A stretch of 64,000 nt of DNA, taken from NCBI GenBank assembly GCA_023091665.1, contig JALJCQ010000001.1:2976001-3040000 (forward strand), written 5' to 3'. A program made the translations under genes and the position numbers. Each line of letters opens with the position of its first letter. The first letter of the stretch is position 1. The DNA comes from Pythium myriotylum (Eukaryota; Oomycota; Peronosporomycetes; Pythiales; Pythiaceae). This document shows positions 17,900-27,236 of the stretch, piece by piece. Below the pieces are notes generated by a model that saw only the letters and a list, made by a program, of their open reading frames with translations, was not told where the DNA came from and ran no database searches.

Positions 17900-19657
17900 T
17901 CACTCCTTCTCGAGGGCCCCGTACGTCGCCCGGCGCTCGAACATGTGCTGGATCTCCTCGAGCTCGAGTCCTTTGGTCTCGGGCAGCTCGAAGTAGAGAT
18001 AGACAAGGCCAACGCACGCGATGGCACCGTAGAACCAGAAGGCGCCGTAGGCTGAGAACGCGTTGATGATCGAGAGGAACGTGAACGAGACGAGCAGGTT
18101 GGTGAGCCAGTTGACGGACGTCGCGAGGCTGAGCGCAAAGCTGCGGACGTTGAGCGGGTAGATCTCGGCGTTGATGGTCCATGGCGTGCAGCCCATGCCA
18201 CTGGCGAAGCAGGCCAGGTACACGAAGAGCGAGACGAGGATGAGCCAGCCGGCAAGCGGGTTGTCGCTCGGGCACGAGGAGTAGAACCACTGACTCGTCG
18301 GTGCACAGGCCGCGACGCCGTTCGTGACCACGGACGCGAAGGCATCGCCTTCGACGCACGAGTGTTGTGACGGTCGCGATGGCAGCGTGCTGAGCACATT
18401 CTGTTCACAGAAGCCGCACTGCGCGTTGGCGATGCAGTCGAAGCATGTGGAGATGGTACCGCAGACGCCCGAGCCGACGACGGGCGTCGAGTTGGCGTGG
18501 GCCGCGTAGAAACTCGAGCCGAGCGCGAAGAGCGAGACGATGACGCCGGTCAGCGACGCGAGGGTGAGCATTCGTCGACCGGCGTGGTCAACGAGGTAGA
18601 TGCCTACGAAGGTGAAGATGAAGTTGCTGAACGAGACGACGGCCGAGAGCCAAATGGCCGTGGACGGGTCGTTAAAGCCGGCCATTTGGATGATTGTCGC
18701 GCCGTAGTACATGACCGTGTTGATGCCGCAGAGCTGCTGGAGCGCCTGCAATGAGCAGCCGAGAATGAGCGCGCGGAAGACGATGGGCTTTCGGATTTCC
18801 GCGCGTAGATCGAGATGGTGGGACTCTTCCTCCTCGTGCTTCTTCTGGACCTCGGCCTCGATGGCGTTGTACTCGTTCTCGACGCTCTCGGTGCCACGGA
18901 TGCGCACGAGCGCAGTCCACGCGGCTTCCTTGTGGCCTTTGCTGATCAGATACCGAGGACTCTCTGGCAGCAGCAAGAAGCCGATGACCTGCACGGCCGC
19001 CGGGATCGCTGCGAGGCCGAGCATGTACCTCCAACCTTCGTGGACCTGGCTGAGCATGGCGGCGAGCAGCGACGCGAAGAACTGGCCGCCCGTGACGAGC
19101 AGCGTGTTGAGCGACACGAGTCGTCCTCGGATTTGCGGCGGCGAGACCTCGGCGATGTACAGCGGCACGGTCATGGACGAGAAGCCGATGCCGATGCCCA
19201 CGATGAGGCGTCCGAAGAGCAGCGCCGCGAAGGACTCGGCGGCGCCCATGAGCACCGAGCCGAGCGTGAAGAGCGTCGAGGACACGAGGATCACGGGCTT
19301 GCGGCCGAAGACGTGGTTGCCGCAGCTGCTGAGCGCGGCGCCGACGATGGCGCCGAAGACCGCGGCCGAGACCACGCTCTCGCTCTGCAGGTCCGTGAGG
19401 TCGAAGACCTCGGGGCTCTTGAGCAGCACGAGCGCGCCCGAGATGACGCCCGTGTCGTAGCCGAAGAGGAACCCGCCGATCGTCGAGCAGCTCGTGAGCA
19501 GGTAGAGGAAGAGCGGGCTCGCCGAGGCGGCGGGCGGAGACGGGGCGTCTCCTTCGGCATCGGTGGCAGGCGACTCGCCGTCCTTGCCGGCGGGCTTGGC
19601 GGGCGCCGGCACGTCCGGGATCACGACCATGCCTGTCATGCCTTCTGAGGAGCTCAA
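17900..19657 (-). CDS. Proton/myo-inositol or sugar transporter (MFS, SLC2A13-like)
   Basis: A single-exon 585-residue major facilitator. After a Pro/Ala-rich cytosolic leader it has 12 helices with sugar-porter signatures: GGFLFGYDTGVISGA in helix 1, a GRKP loop motif, PLYIAEVSPPQIRGR after helix 4, PESPRYL after helix 6, QQLCGINTVMYYG in helix 7, DHAGRR, and a PETKGL end. Between helices 9 and 10 there is an enlarged Cys-rich extracellular loop (CGTISTCFDCIANAQCGFC and further Cys) that looks like a PSI/plexin-type module, as known in animal H+/myo-inositol symporters. Inositol is the likeliest substrate; glucose is possible. Site: plasma membrane, inferred. Confidence 0.85.
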   Translation of the reverse strand: MSSSEGMTGMVVIPDVPAPAKPAGKDGESPATDAEGDAPSPPAASASPLFLYLLTSCSTIGGFLFGYDTGVISGALVLLKSPEVFDLTDLQSESVVSAAVFGAIVGAALSSCGNHVFGRKPVILVSSTLFTLGSVLMGAAESFAALLFGRLIVGIGIGFSSMTVPLYIAEVSPPQIRGRLVSLNTLLVTGGQFFASLLAAMLSQVHEGWRYMLGLAAIPAAVQVIGFLLLPESPRYLISKGHKEAAWTALVRIRGTESVENEYNAIEAEVQKKHEEEESHHLDLRAEIRKPIVFRALILGCSLQALQQLCGINTVMYYGATIIQMAGFNDPSTAIWLSAVVSFSNFIFTFVGIYLVDHAGRRMLTLASLTGVIVSLFALGSSFYAAHANSTPVVGSGVCGTISTCFDCIANAQCGFCEQNVLSTLPSRPSQHSCVEGDAFASVVTNGVAACAPTSQWFYSSCPSDNPLAGWLILVSLFVYLACFASGMGCTPWTINAEIYPLNVRSFALSLATSVNWLTNLLVSFTFLSIINAFSAYGAFWFYGAIACVGLVYLYFELPETKGLELEEIQHMFERRATYGALEKE

Positions 19658-19815
19658 TTCGAGAAATGGGGGCGTCGCAGACGTCGGTTGAACATTTATT
19701 AACCAATGAAAAAGCGTAAAATCCTGATTTCAACCAATTAGAAAGTAGTAGAACCAGAATAAGACCCCCTCGGAGGGAGGGTGCTTTTTCATGGACAGGT
19801 TCGGTCGTTTCAATT

Positions 19816-20604
19816 CTACTTGAGCTTCTTGTCGTCCTTGGCGTCCGCAGGCGCTTGCTTGGGCATGACAGCCTTGAGAATCGGCGCGAGAACGATGTAG
19901 AGCACGCCCGTGACCACGGGCACGGTCGCGAGCCACATGTAGATGGCGTGGAGGAGCGTGAAGCGGAAGAGGAGGAGCGTGTTGATCGGGTCTGCCTTGA
20001 GATCCTACTCCAACCAATATCACCGTCGCCATCACTATACCGTTCACCATGCGTGCAAATCATGCGGCAGTAGATTGCATACCTCGGTGAATGCAGCGAC
20101 TGAAAAGTCCTTGGCGCCTTCGCCGCCCGAGCCGAAGAACGAGTTACCATACAGGCTTGAGGGAGCCCACAACGCTCGTCAGTCGAATAAAGATACCAGA
20201 TAATGGACATCGCAACTCACATGAATACGGGAACGCTGGCGATGTTGAGCGGCGTGACGAGGTAGTTGGTGAGCATGGCGGCGACGGGGTTGAGCCGGAA
20301 GACCGCGATGAAGAGCATCACCGGCAGCGTCGTGAGTCCAGGCACCGGGAAGATGCCTACACATCAACCCATTGGTTTGGCATTCGCAGACACAACGATC
20401 ACCAGCTATAGAGGTCCAAGCACTCACCCCCCGAGACGCCAAACGCCATGGCGAGCGCAATGCTTTGCGGCGACGCTACGCAGCGAATACTCCACGTCAG
20501 ACGCTCGGAAAGCCACGCTTCGACGGCGCGCGCGCTGCGCTACCTCCGGACTTGAGCAGCTTCACGATCGGGCCCTTGACTTTCTCCTCAAAGAAGCCGC
20601 TCAT
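19816..20604 (-). CDS. DUF2062-like small membrane protein
   Basis: Five short exons (20604-20544, 20475-20428, 20356-20221, 20155-20083, 20004-19816) give 168 residues; all phases agree. The core SPQSIALAMAFGVSGG, then IFPVPGLTTLPVMLF and FRLNPVAAMLTNYLVTPLN, resembles the DUF2062 domain of bacterial and plant membrane proteins. It is followed by a further hydrophobic pair ending in VLYIVLAPILKAVMPK and a lysine-rich tail. Function of DUF2062 proteins is not known. The gene is easily missed because every exon is small. Gene 3' end faces the transporter start at 19657. Confidence 0.65.
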
Positions 20605-20870
20605 CTCGGTCGCTTCAACAAGAATACTTGTGTGTCAACGGAATCTTTGTGGGGAGCTAGCTCTTCATGATGGTCGCCAACTTGTGACTGAGCAGACAGC
20701 AATCACCCAAAAGCACAAACACACGATATGGGTTTTTCACTTCAGGGCGATCGTCACTTTGATGACGGAAAAGTAACCAATCATCTACTTAGTTAAGATA
20801 TTCAACTGAAGTGCCACTTCCTGATATTTGAGTTTTTGAAATCAGGAAAGTTTGAGAAAACTGGACTTGG
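20605..20870. other. Intergenic region
   Basis: A 266-bp AT-richer gap between the DUF2062-like gene start and the 3' end of the first CDF gene. I see no gene or clear signal. Confidence 0.3.
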
Positions 20871-22106
20871 CTACACTTGCATCGCGCGATACTCTAGCGT
20901 CGAGTCTCCTCGCGGCGTCTCCGGAGAGACGACGATCTCGAGGTCGTCGAGGTCGCGCGTGGCCCCGATGCTTCTCACTGCAACGGGCGAAGCGTCCTCC
21001 TGCGACACGGCCACGTACTTGTGGGCCGGCGACTCGCCACCCGAGTACCCCGTGTAGTGCACGAGTGCGTCCTCCTCTCGGGAGACGATGTGCTCGTCAT
21101 ACTCTCTGGCCTTGTAGTCGACGTGGACGAACGCCCGTTCGACGTCCTCCAGCTGCTCCACTTTGAATTGCAGCTGGAGAGCGATGTCGTGGGCGTCTTT
21201 GACGCTCATGTCCCCAGGTACGACCACCTCAAGCTCCACGAGGTACTTGGAGCCAAAATGGTAGGCACGCAAGATGTCAAGCGACATGTTGCGGTTGTGG
21301 CTGCGACAGAGCTGCTTGACCTCCATGATGAACTCCTCGCTGGCGGTGACACCGACAAGCTGCATCATCTGCTCTTTGCCCATGCGTCCCCACGCGAACA
21401 TGATGAGCAGAAAGATGATGATAGCACCGGCCGGGTCGAAGAACCACATATCCTCGTCCATCGACGCGATGATGTAGGCCGAGATCGCGAACGTGTTGCT
21501 CGCGACGTCGTTGCGGTTGTCTTGGAAGATGGCCTCGACGGCGGCCGATGGGTATTTCTTCATGACCCAGCGAGAGTAGAAGATGAGAAAGATCTTGGTC
21601 GAAATAGCCATACCAGCGATCACAAGTGCCTCGACAGTCAAGTGCGGCTTCTGAGGGTCGCCGTGGACGATTCCGTCAACCAGCTTCTTGACGCCTTCTT
21701 GGATGAAGACGACGGAGATTATCATCATGATCGACGAGGCGACGATCACAGCGACTGGCTCGAAACGCGACGTGCCCGCGGGGAACTTGGCGTAGTCTTG
21801 CTTCTTGCCTGCCCGTGTACCGGCGTACGCGAGGAGTCCTTGCACGAAGAGATCCACCATATTCTCCACCAGTGTCGAGAGTAATGCGAGCGACTTGCTG
21901 GCCACAGCAACGGCGGTCATGGTGAGCACGATGAGGATGTTGGTGCCCAGCGACATCCTCAGGACGGCTGCGACGTGGTTGATCGGCCGCTCTCCACGGA
22001 CAGTCTGCTTGAGCTGTTCGAAAAGCGGCTCGGGCTCCTTTAAACCTCGCACCGGTTTGGTGTCGGGGACACTCACGCACGATGCGTGGCTCGAGCGTTG
22101 GATCAT
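20871..22106 (-). CDS. Cation diffusion facilitator (SLC30/MTP-like), paralogue A
   Basis: From the ATG at 22106 the protein has 411 residues (the frame is open to 22232). Six helices and a C-terminal cytosolic domain follow the CDF plan. Helix 2 reads STLVENMVDLFVQGLLAYAG, giving ExxxD at the transport site where zinc CDFs have HxxxD and manganese CDFs DxxxD. Helix 5 reads DNRNDVASN, giving DxxxD, typical of manganese types. The C-terminal domain has DIALQLQFKVEQLEDVERAFVHVDY, the usual dimerisation fold. It probably exports or sequesters a divalent metal, manganese being the best guess. It is the first of three local paralogues; B (22410-23618) is in tandem and C (24608-25882) is divergent. 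Confidence 0.85.
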   Translation of the reverse strand: MIQRSSHASCVSVPDTKPVRGLKEPEPLFEQLKQTVRGERPINHVAAVLRMSLGTNILIVLTMTAVAVASKSLALLSTLVENMVDLFVQGLLAYAGTRAGKKQDYAKFPAGTSRFEPVAVIVASSIMMIISVVFIQEGVKKLVDGIVHGDPQKPHLTVEALVIAGMAISTKIFLIFYSRWVMKKYPSAAVEAIFQDNRNDVASNTFAISAYIIASMDEDMWFFDPAGAIIIFLLIMFAWGRMGKEQMMQLVGVTASEEFIMEVKQLCRSHNRNMSLDILRAYHFGSKYLVELEVVVPGDMSVKDAHDIALQLQFKVEQLEDVERAFVHVDYKAREYDEHIVSREEDALVHYTGYSGGESPAHKYVAVSQEDASPVAVRSIGATRDLDDLEIVVSPETPRGDSTLEYRAMQV

Positions 22107-22409
22107 CTTGAGAGATTTTTCGGTTGGGCGATTGGGTGTGAAGCTCAAGGCAAATTGCAGAATGAACCTGACTGTGGGGACAAACGACGTGTGGCTGGGC
22201 CCCATTCCGAGGGTGCGAGAGCCACTGCTCACGGCGTGTTCGTTGCATGGAGACGTGGCAACCAGAACACAGACTCACCCACCACAGAGATCGACATCCA
22301 ACACATAGACACGAGCTCGGATAACGTGGGTGTTTTGAACACTGTTAATTCAGTACGAACTTGTTCGTGATGTGTATACAACATTACAGCCTAGGAACAA
22401 TGCACTCGC
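22107..22409. other. Gap between CDF paralogues A and B
   Basis: About 300 bp between the start of paralogue A and the stop of paralogue B, both on the minus strand. Apart from the upstream open frame of A nothing is recognisable. Confidence 0.3.
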
Positions 22410-23618
22410 TCATGCCTTCATCTCCTGGAAGTGGACCGCCGACTCTCCATGAGCGTGGCTCGGCGACACGACGATCTCGACATCGTTCCGTTCCGCTCCA
22501 CCTGCGACGCTGCTCACGCTCGATCCAGGCGTTTCACTGCCACTGTAGCCAGCGTACATGAGCAGGGCGTCCTCCTCTCGCGACACGATGTGCTCGTCGT
22601 ACTCACGGGCCTTGTAGTCCACATGGACGAACGCTCGCTCAACATCCTCCAACTGCTCCACCTTGAACTGGAGCTGAAGAGCGATGTCGTGAGCGTCCTT
22701 GACCGTCATGTCAGCCGGGACCACAACCTCAAGCTCCACGAGGTACTTGGAGCCGAAGTGGTAGGCACGCACGATATCGAGCGACATCTTGGGGTTGTGG
22801 CTGCGACAAAGCTCCTTGACCTCCTCGATGAACTCTTCCGTCGCCGTCACACCGACGAGCTGCATGACTTGCTCCTTACCCATCTTGGCCCACGCAAACA
22901 TGATCACGAGGAAGATGATGATAGCGCCTGCTGGATCAACATACCAGAGGTCTTCACGCGCGGACGCGACAATGTACGCGGTAATGGCGATCGAGTTGCT
23001 CACCACGTCGTTACGGTTGTCGTCCTGGATGGCCTCAACCGCCGCCGAGGTGTGGGTCTTCAGCACCCAGCGAGAGTACAGGACGAGGAAGACCTTGGTC
23101 GTGATTGCCATGCCGGCAATCACGAGGGCCTCCACAGTCAGATGAGGCTTCTCTGGGTTGTCATTAGCGAGCCCGTCGTGGAGCTTCTTGGCACCTTCCT
23201 GGATGAACACCACCGACACGATAACCATCACGGACGACGCGACAATCACAGCGACCGGTTCCAGGCGGGAGGTACCGGCAGGGAACTTGGCATAATCCTG
23301 TTTCTTGCCCGAGCGGGTTCCAGCATAAGCCAGCAGTCCCTGGACGAAGAGGTCGATCATGTTCTCGACCAGTGTCGACAGCAGCGCGAGCGATTTGCTA
23401 GCGATCGCGACGGCCGTCATGGTCAGAACGATCGTGATGTTCGTGCCCAGCGAGAGCTTGAGGGCTGTCGCGACGTGGTTGATCTTGCGCTCTCCGCGGA
23501 TCACTTGGAAGAGCCGGTCGATGCACGAGGTCTCCTCCTTGGAGTCTTGGATGGCGGCGGCGTCCAGCTCTCGCTCGGCGAGGCTGAGGCGAGAGCTACG
23601 ACTCAGACGCTTGCTCAT
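22410..23618 (-). CDS. Cation diffusion facilitator (SLC30/MTP-like), paralogue B
   Basis: Starting at the ATG at 23618 the protein is 402 residues, beginning MSKRLSRSSRLSLAERELDA, a leader nearly shared with paralogue C (MSQRMSRSTRLSLAERELAA). That match decides the start over the upstream ATG at 23726. Helix 2 has ENMID and helix 5 has DDNRNDVVSN, the same ExxxD/DxxxD metal sites as its paralogues. The cytosolic C-terminal domain is well conserved, and the tail carries GYSGSETPG and HFQEMKA, also shared with C. Likely a divalent cation/proton antiporter. B is closer to C than to A by eye. Confidence 0.87.
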   Translation of the reverse strand: MSKRLSRSSRLSLAERELDAAAIQDSKEETSCIDRLFQVIRGERKINHVATALKLSLGTNITIVLTMTAVAIASKSLALLSTLVENMIDLFVQGLLAYAGTRSGKKQDYAKFPAGTSRLEPVAVIVASSVMVIVSVVFIQEGAKKLHDGLANDNPEKPHLTVEALVIAGMAITTKVFLVLYSRWVLKTHTSAAVEAIQDDNRNDVVSNSIAITAYIVASAREDLWYVDPAGAIIIFLVIMFAWAKMGKEQVMQLVGVTATEEFIEEVKELCRSHNPKMSLDIVRAYHFGSKYLVELEVVVPADMTVKDAHDIALQLQFKVEQLEDVERAFVHVDYKAREYDEHIVSREEDALLMYAGYSGSETPGSSVSSVAGGAERNDVEIVVSPSHAHGESAVHFQEMKA

Positions 23619-24607
23619 GGTGTCGACAGAGGAGGAGGAGACGAGGCGAGGGTCGCTTGGTGGCCGGAGACGCTTGCGGTGTCGGACGCGAGTCGCGGAA
23701 TGAGCAAGTCTCCTGACGTGTGGCACTGGACCTTCAAGAAGAGCTCCTCGCGTAAAGTTGCGAGTTGAGAGTGATACTTGCTTTGGTTATAGATAGTTGC
23801 TTAATAGGAGTCTCGATTAATGCGCCACCAATGGGTTCCACCTCGCATTTGAGGTTTTTTGGGACATGAAGGCCGTCGAATTTTCGTTATTTCAATGCAT
23901 TCTGGCTTCTTGACCCAGGTTGAATGAAAACATATTGAGATAACAAATCCGATCTCCATCTGGTTCGTCCTATTGTCGACTAACGGCAAAAAGTAGCTAT
24001 GTGAAGTGGACGTTATCACGAGAGTGATGGTACGTCACCTGAAGTAGCGTGAAGTAGGCCCAAGCAGGACAGAGACAGGCCATTGTAAACCACTCGCCCC
24101 GCCTCTGCGCGGGGGCTTTCCGACCAGCCGAGCGCCCTTCCCCTGACCACTCAAAATCTGTTCTGCACGTGGCGCCGTCGATTTCTCCAGGGCGGCGCGC
24201 TCGTTGGAGCTGGAACCAAACTGCTTTTCTACTAAAACCGTTTCTTTTTGCTTCCGTGTGGTTGGGAGTTCGCTGTTGTCTTCCAGTTGAGTCAAGTCAA
24301 CTGTGAAACTTCCCCGTGTCGAAGGGGTGGAATCCCCTGCAGAAACCGATCACGCCCTGCTGTTCTTGGTCTCACGCCCTGTAATCAACCCCATTCTCGA
24401 GGTGGAATGATCACCACACCCGTTCTTGCCCCCTCTATTCGGCAACCTTCCATACAAACGCCAACATAAATATCTCAATCAGCAACCCTGCAATCTGGTT
24501 GAGCACGGGCACCCGGCCGCCCAGCCTCATCCCGTCGGTCGGTCTACGGTCATTGCTCCATTCGCCGTGTCGCCACCAAGCAGCCTCCTCTTCCCGACGC
24601 ACGCACC
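23619..24607. other. Divergent intergenic region between CDF paralogues B and C
   Basis: An almost 1-kb spacer between two divergent paralogues. Short open frames on both strands show no domain. The sequence has CCAAT-like ATGGG/CCAATGGG near 23829 and a C-rich tract leading up to the ATG of C. It probably holds both promoters. Confidence 0.4.
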
Positions 24608-25882
24608 ATGAGCCAGCGCATGAGCCGGAGCACGCGGCTCAGTCTCGCCGAGCGAGAGCTCGCGGCGGCGGCGGCCGCAGCTGCCGAGACCGACAAGACG
24701 ACGACCTCGTGCCTCGACCGCTTCATGCAAACGGTCCGCGGCAAGCGCCCCATCAACCACGTCGCGACCGTGCTGCAGCTCTCGCTCTTGACGAACGTGC
24801 TGATCGTCATCACCATGACGGCCATCGCCATCGCCAGCCACTCGCTCGCACTGCTCTCGGCGCTCGTCGAAAACATGATCGACCTCTTTGTCCAGGGCCT
24901 GCTCGCCTACGCCGGCACGCGCTCGGGCAAGTCCCACGACTACGCCAAGTTCCCCGCCGGCACGTCCCGCTTCGAGCCGGTCGCTGTCATCGTCGCGTCC
25001 TGCATCATGGTGCTCGTGTCGGTGTTCTTTGTCCAGGAGGGCATCACCAAGATTGTCGACGGCCTCGTCCACGACAACCCGGAGAAGCCTGAGATGTCGA
25101 TCGCCGCCGTCGTGATCGTCAGTCTCGCGGTCAGCACCAAGGTCTTCCTCATGTTCTACTCGCGCTGGGTGCTCAAGTCGCACTCGTCAGTCGCGGTCGA
25201 GGCCATCCAGGACGACAACCGTAACGATATCATCAGCAACTCGTTCGCCATCATTGCCTACATCATCGCTTCGGCGAACGAAGATCTCTGGTACATTGAT
25301 CCGTCGGGTGCCATCCTCGTGTTCCTGTTCATCATGGTCGCCTGGGCCAGAATGGGCAAGGAACAGGTGATGCAGCTCGTCGGTGTCACCGCCAGTGAGG
25401 AGTTTATCACTGAAGTGAAGGAGCTCTGCCGTACCCACAACCCCAAGATGTCGCTCGATATCGTGCGTGCCTACCACTTCGGCTCCAAGTACCTCGTGGA
25501 GCTTGAGGTTGTGGTCCCTGCCGAAATGACGGTCAAGGACGCCCACGACATCGCTCTCCAGCTCCAGTTCAAGGTGGAGCAGTTGGAGGATGTTGAGCGA
25601 GCTTTCGTCCACGTGGACTACAAGGCCCGTGACTACGACGAGCACGTTGTCTCTCGTGAGGAGGATGCCCTGCTCATGTACGCCGGGTACAGTGGAGGCG
25701 AAACGCCAGCCTCCTCGGTCGCCTCCAATGAAGCAAGCTACCAGCCAGTGTCGCAGATTGACGTCGACGCCTCGCCGACGACGTTTGGCGCGGTTCGAGC
25801 GAACGACCACATGGAGATCGTGGTGTCGCCGACTCACACTGGCGAGGACGCTTCGACTCATTTCCAGGAGATGAAGCAGTAG
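24608..25882 (+). CDS. Cation diffusion facilitator (SLC30/MTP-like), paralogue C
   Basis: A single-exon 424-residue protein with the same plan as paralogues A and B: a basic, Ser-rich leader, an Ala run, then six helices. Metal-site blocks are ENMIDLFVQGLL in helix 2 and DDNRNDIISN in helix 5. The region between helix 2 and 3 reads GTRSGKSHDYAKFPAGTSRFEP. The cytosolic domain and the end (GYSGGETPAS, HFQEMKQ) match B closely. It faces away from B over 989 bp, so the pair looks like an inverted duplication. Manganese transport is suggested by the helix 5 DxxxD, but the glutamate in helix 2 makes specificity uncertain. Confidence 0.88.
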   Translation: MSQRMSRSTRLSLAERELAAAAAAAAETDKTTTSCLDRFMQTVRGKRPINHVATVLQLSLLTNVLIVITMTAIAIASHSLALLSALVENMIDLFVQGLLAYAGTRSGKSHDYAKFPAGTSRFEPVAVIVASCIMVLVSVFFVQEGITKIVDGLVHDNPEKPEMSIAAVVIVSLAVSTKVFLMFYSRWVLKSHSSVAVEAIQDDNRNDIISNSFAIIAYIIASANEDLWYIDPSGAILVFLFIMVAWARMGKEQVMQLVGVTASEEFITEVKELCRTHNPKMSLDIVRAYHFGSKYLVELEVVVPAEMTVKDAHDIALQLQFKVEQLEDVERAFVHVDYKARDYDEHVVSREEDALLMYAGYSGGETPASSVASNEASYQPVSQIDVDASPTTFGAVRANDHMEIVVSPTHTGEDASTHFQEMKQ

Positions 25883-25970
25883 AGAGGGAGTCGAAAATAT
25901 GATCGACAGCTTCATTTCGTTGTAAAGAATGTAGATAACTCCATATAAATCTCTGCGATATCTGCCAAGC

Positions 25971-27005
25971 CTACTTCTTCTTGCCCTTGCCTTTCATTAG
26001 CCGCTTTTGCGTAGCGAGAAAAGCCTCTTCACTCGGTTCGTCTTCCTGGACGGGTTTCTCCGAGCGTTTCTTTCCTTTCTTTGGCGGATCAGCATACTTG
26101 GCTTCCAGGTTCGAGATAAGTGAAGAGAAGTCACGCTCGCGCTTCTTGGTCAACGCCGTTGCACCACTCCCGCTTGCGCGCTCCTTTTGGTTGTTGCGGA
26201 TCATGTTCATCAACTCCTCCGCTTCACGAGCCTCTTTTTCTTTCTTCGCCTCCCGCTTCTTCTTCTGTGCATCGCTCTCCTTTTTCTTCGGTTTCGCCGC
26301 ACGCTTCTTCCTGTATTCCTTCCACGCCGGGAAAACCTCCAAGTCCTTCATGGAGAACACGTCAGCGTGCATGTCCACAGCCAAGAGATAGCTGACACAG
26401 ATATTACCTTGTTGGTCTTGAGCTCCTCCTCAATCATCTCCGCGAAGCGCTCTTCGTCGTCGTCCGTGCAGAGCATGATCGAGTCCAAGATGTCCTGCAT
26501 GTTGCCTTCCAACGACTCGTACGCCTCCAGCACGTCCCCACGCTCCTCGTCAGAGAACCGGTACTTCTTCTCAAACTTGGTAATGTCTTCTTGTGTGACC
26601 TTGGGGAAGATCCGCGCGAAATAGTCAACCCACATGTCAAACGACGCCGAGTCCGCGTCCACGTCGTCCGAGCGGCCGATCGTTCCGGTCTCATCATACA
26701 GCGCGCGGGTCTCTTTGTTCGTGAGCAGCTGGTGGATCGCACTGATGGCCTGGAACTTGTTCGTGCTCTTGGCCTTGGACGCCTCATCACCTCGGTGCTT
26801 GTCAGGGTGCTGCATCCAGTCAAGAGCTCAGTCCACTGCCGTCCTGGTTCACCACGCAATCTCAAGCTCCTACGCATCGCAGCGCCAGCTTCCGGTACGC
26901 GCTCGTGATCTCCTTCTCGCTCGCGCCTTTCTCTACGCCCAGCACCTCATAGAGATCGCACTTCTTGCCGAACTCGCTCCAGATGAGCTGCGCCGTCGAG
27001 CTCAT
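25971..27005 (-). CDS. DNAJC9-like J-domain co-chaperone
   Basis: Three exons (27005-26874, 26809-26408, 26345-25971), all in phase 0, give 302 residues. The J domain occupies about residues 12-85: DLYEVLGVEKGASEKEITSAYRKLALR, then the HPD tripeptide immediately after the first intron, then an ALYDE-type end. A helical middle part and a long Lys/Glu-rich C-terminal helix region with RERDFSSLISNLEAKYAD follow, as in DNAJC9. That protein stimulates HSP70 ATPase and, in animals, acts as a histone H3-H4 chaperone in the nucleus. The histone role here is family knowledge only. The C-terminus is very basic (KRLMKGKGKKK). Confidence 0.85.
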
Positions 27006-27236
27006 GGCCGCGTCTTGATCTGTCCGTTTCAACCCCTTCTCCTTCCCGCCAAAAAAGAGGGTTACTCTATACCCCATAACCCGTAACCTTCCAAAACGTA
27101 CCCCGTAACCACATCCGTAATTTACACGTTCTTGTGGTCCACACGACTTCGAAATTTTTCCCCTTTGGCGTCATAGCCTCGCGTTCTTCTTCAACTCGAG
27201 TCGACGTCGACAACGAGCGCCATTTCTCGAGATCTG
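27006..27236. promoter_or_regulatory. Shared divergent promoter, DNAJC9-like / SDR-SCP2
   Basis: A 231-bp gap between divergent start codons. It contains a run of related motifs: TACCCCATAACCCGTAACC (from about 27070) and TACCCCGTAACC (27099-27110). The TACCCCGT core recurs upstream of RPN10 and of the gene at 53710. Confidence 0.45.

Noticed and set aside
22431..23768. Open frame of 445 residues antisense to CDF paralogue B
   Set aside because: His/Asp/Leu/Val-rich shadow of the minus-strand transporter; similar shadows accompany the other CDF genes.
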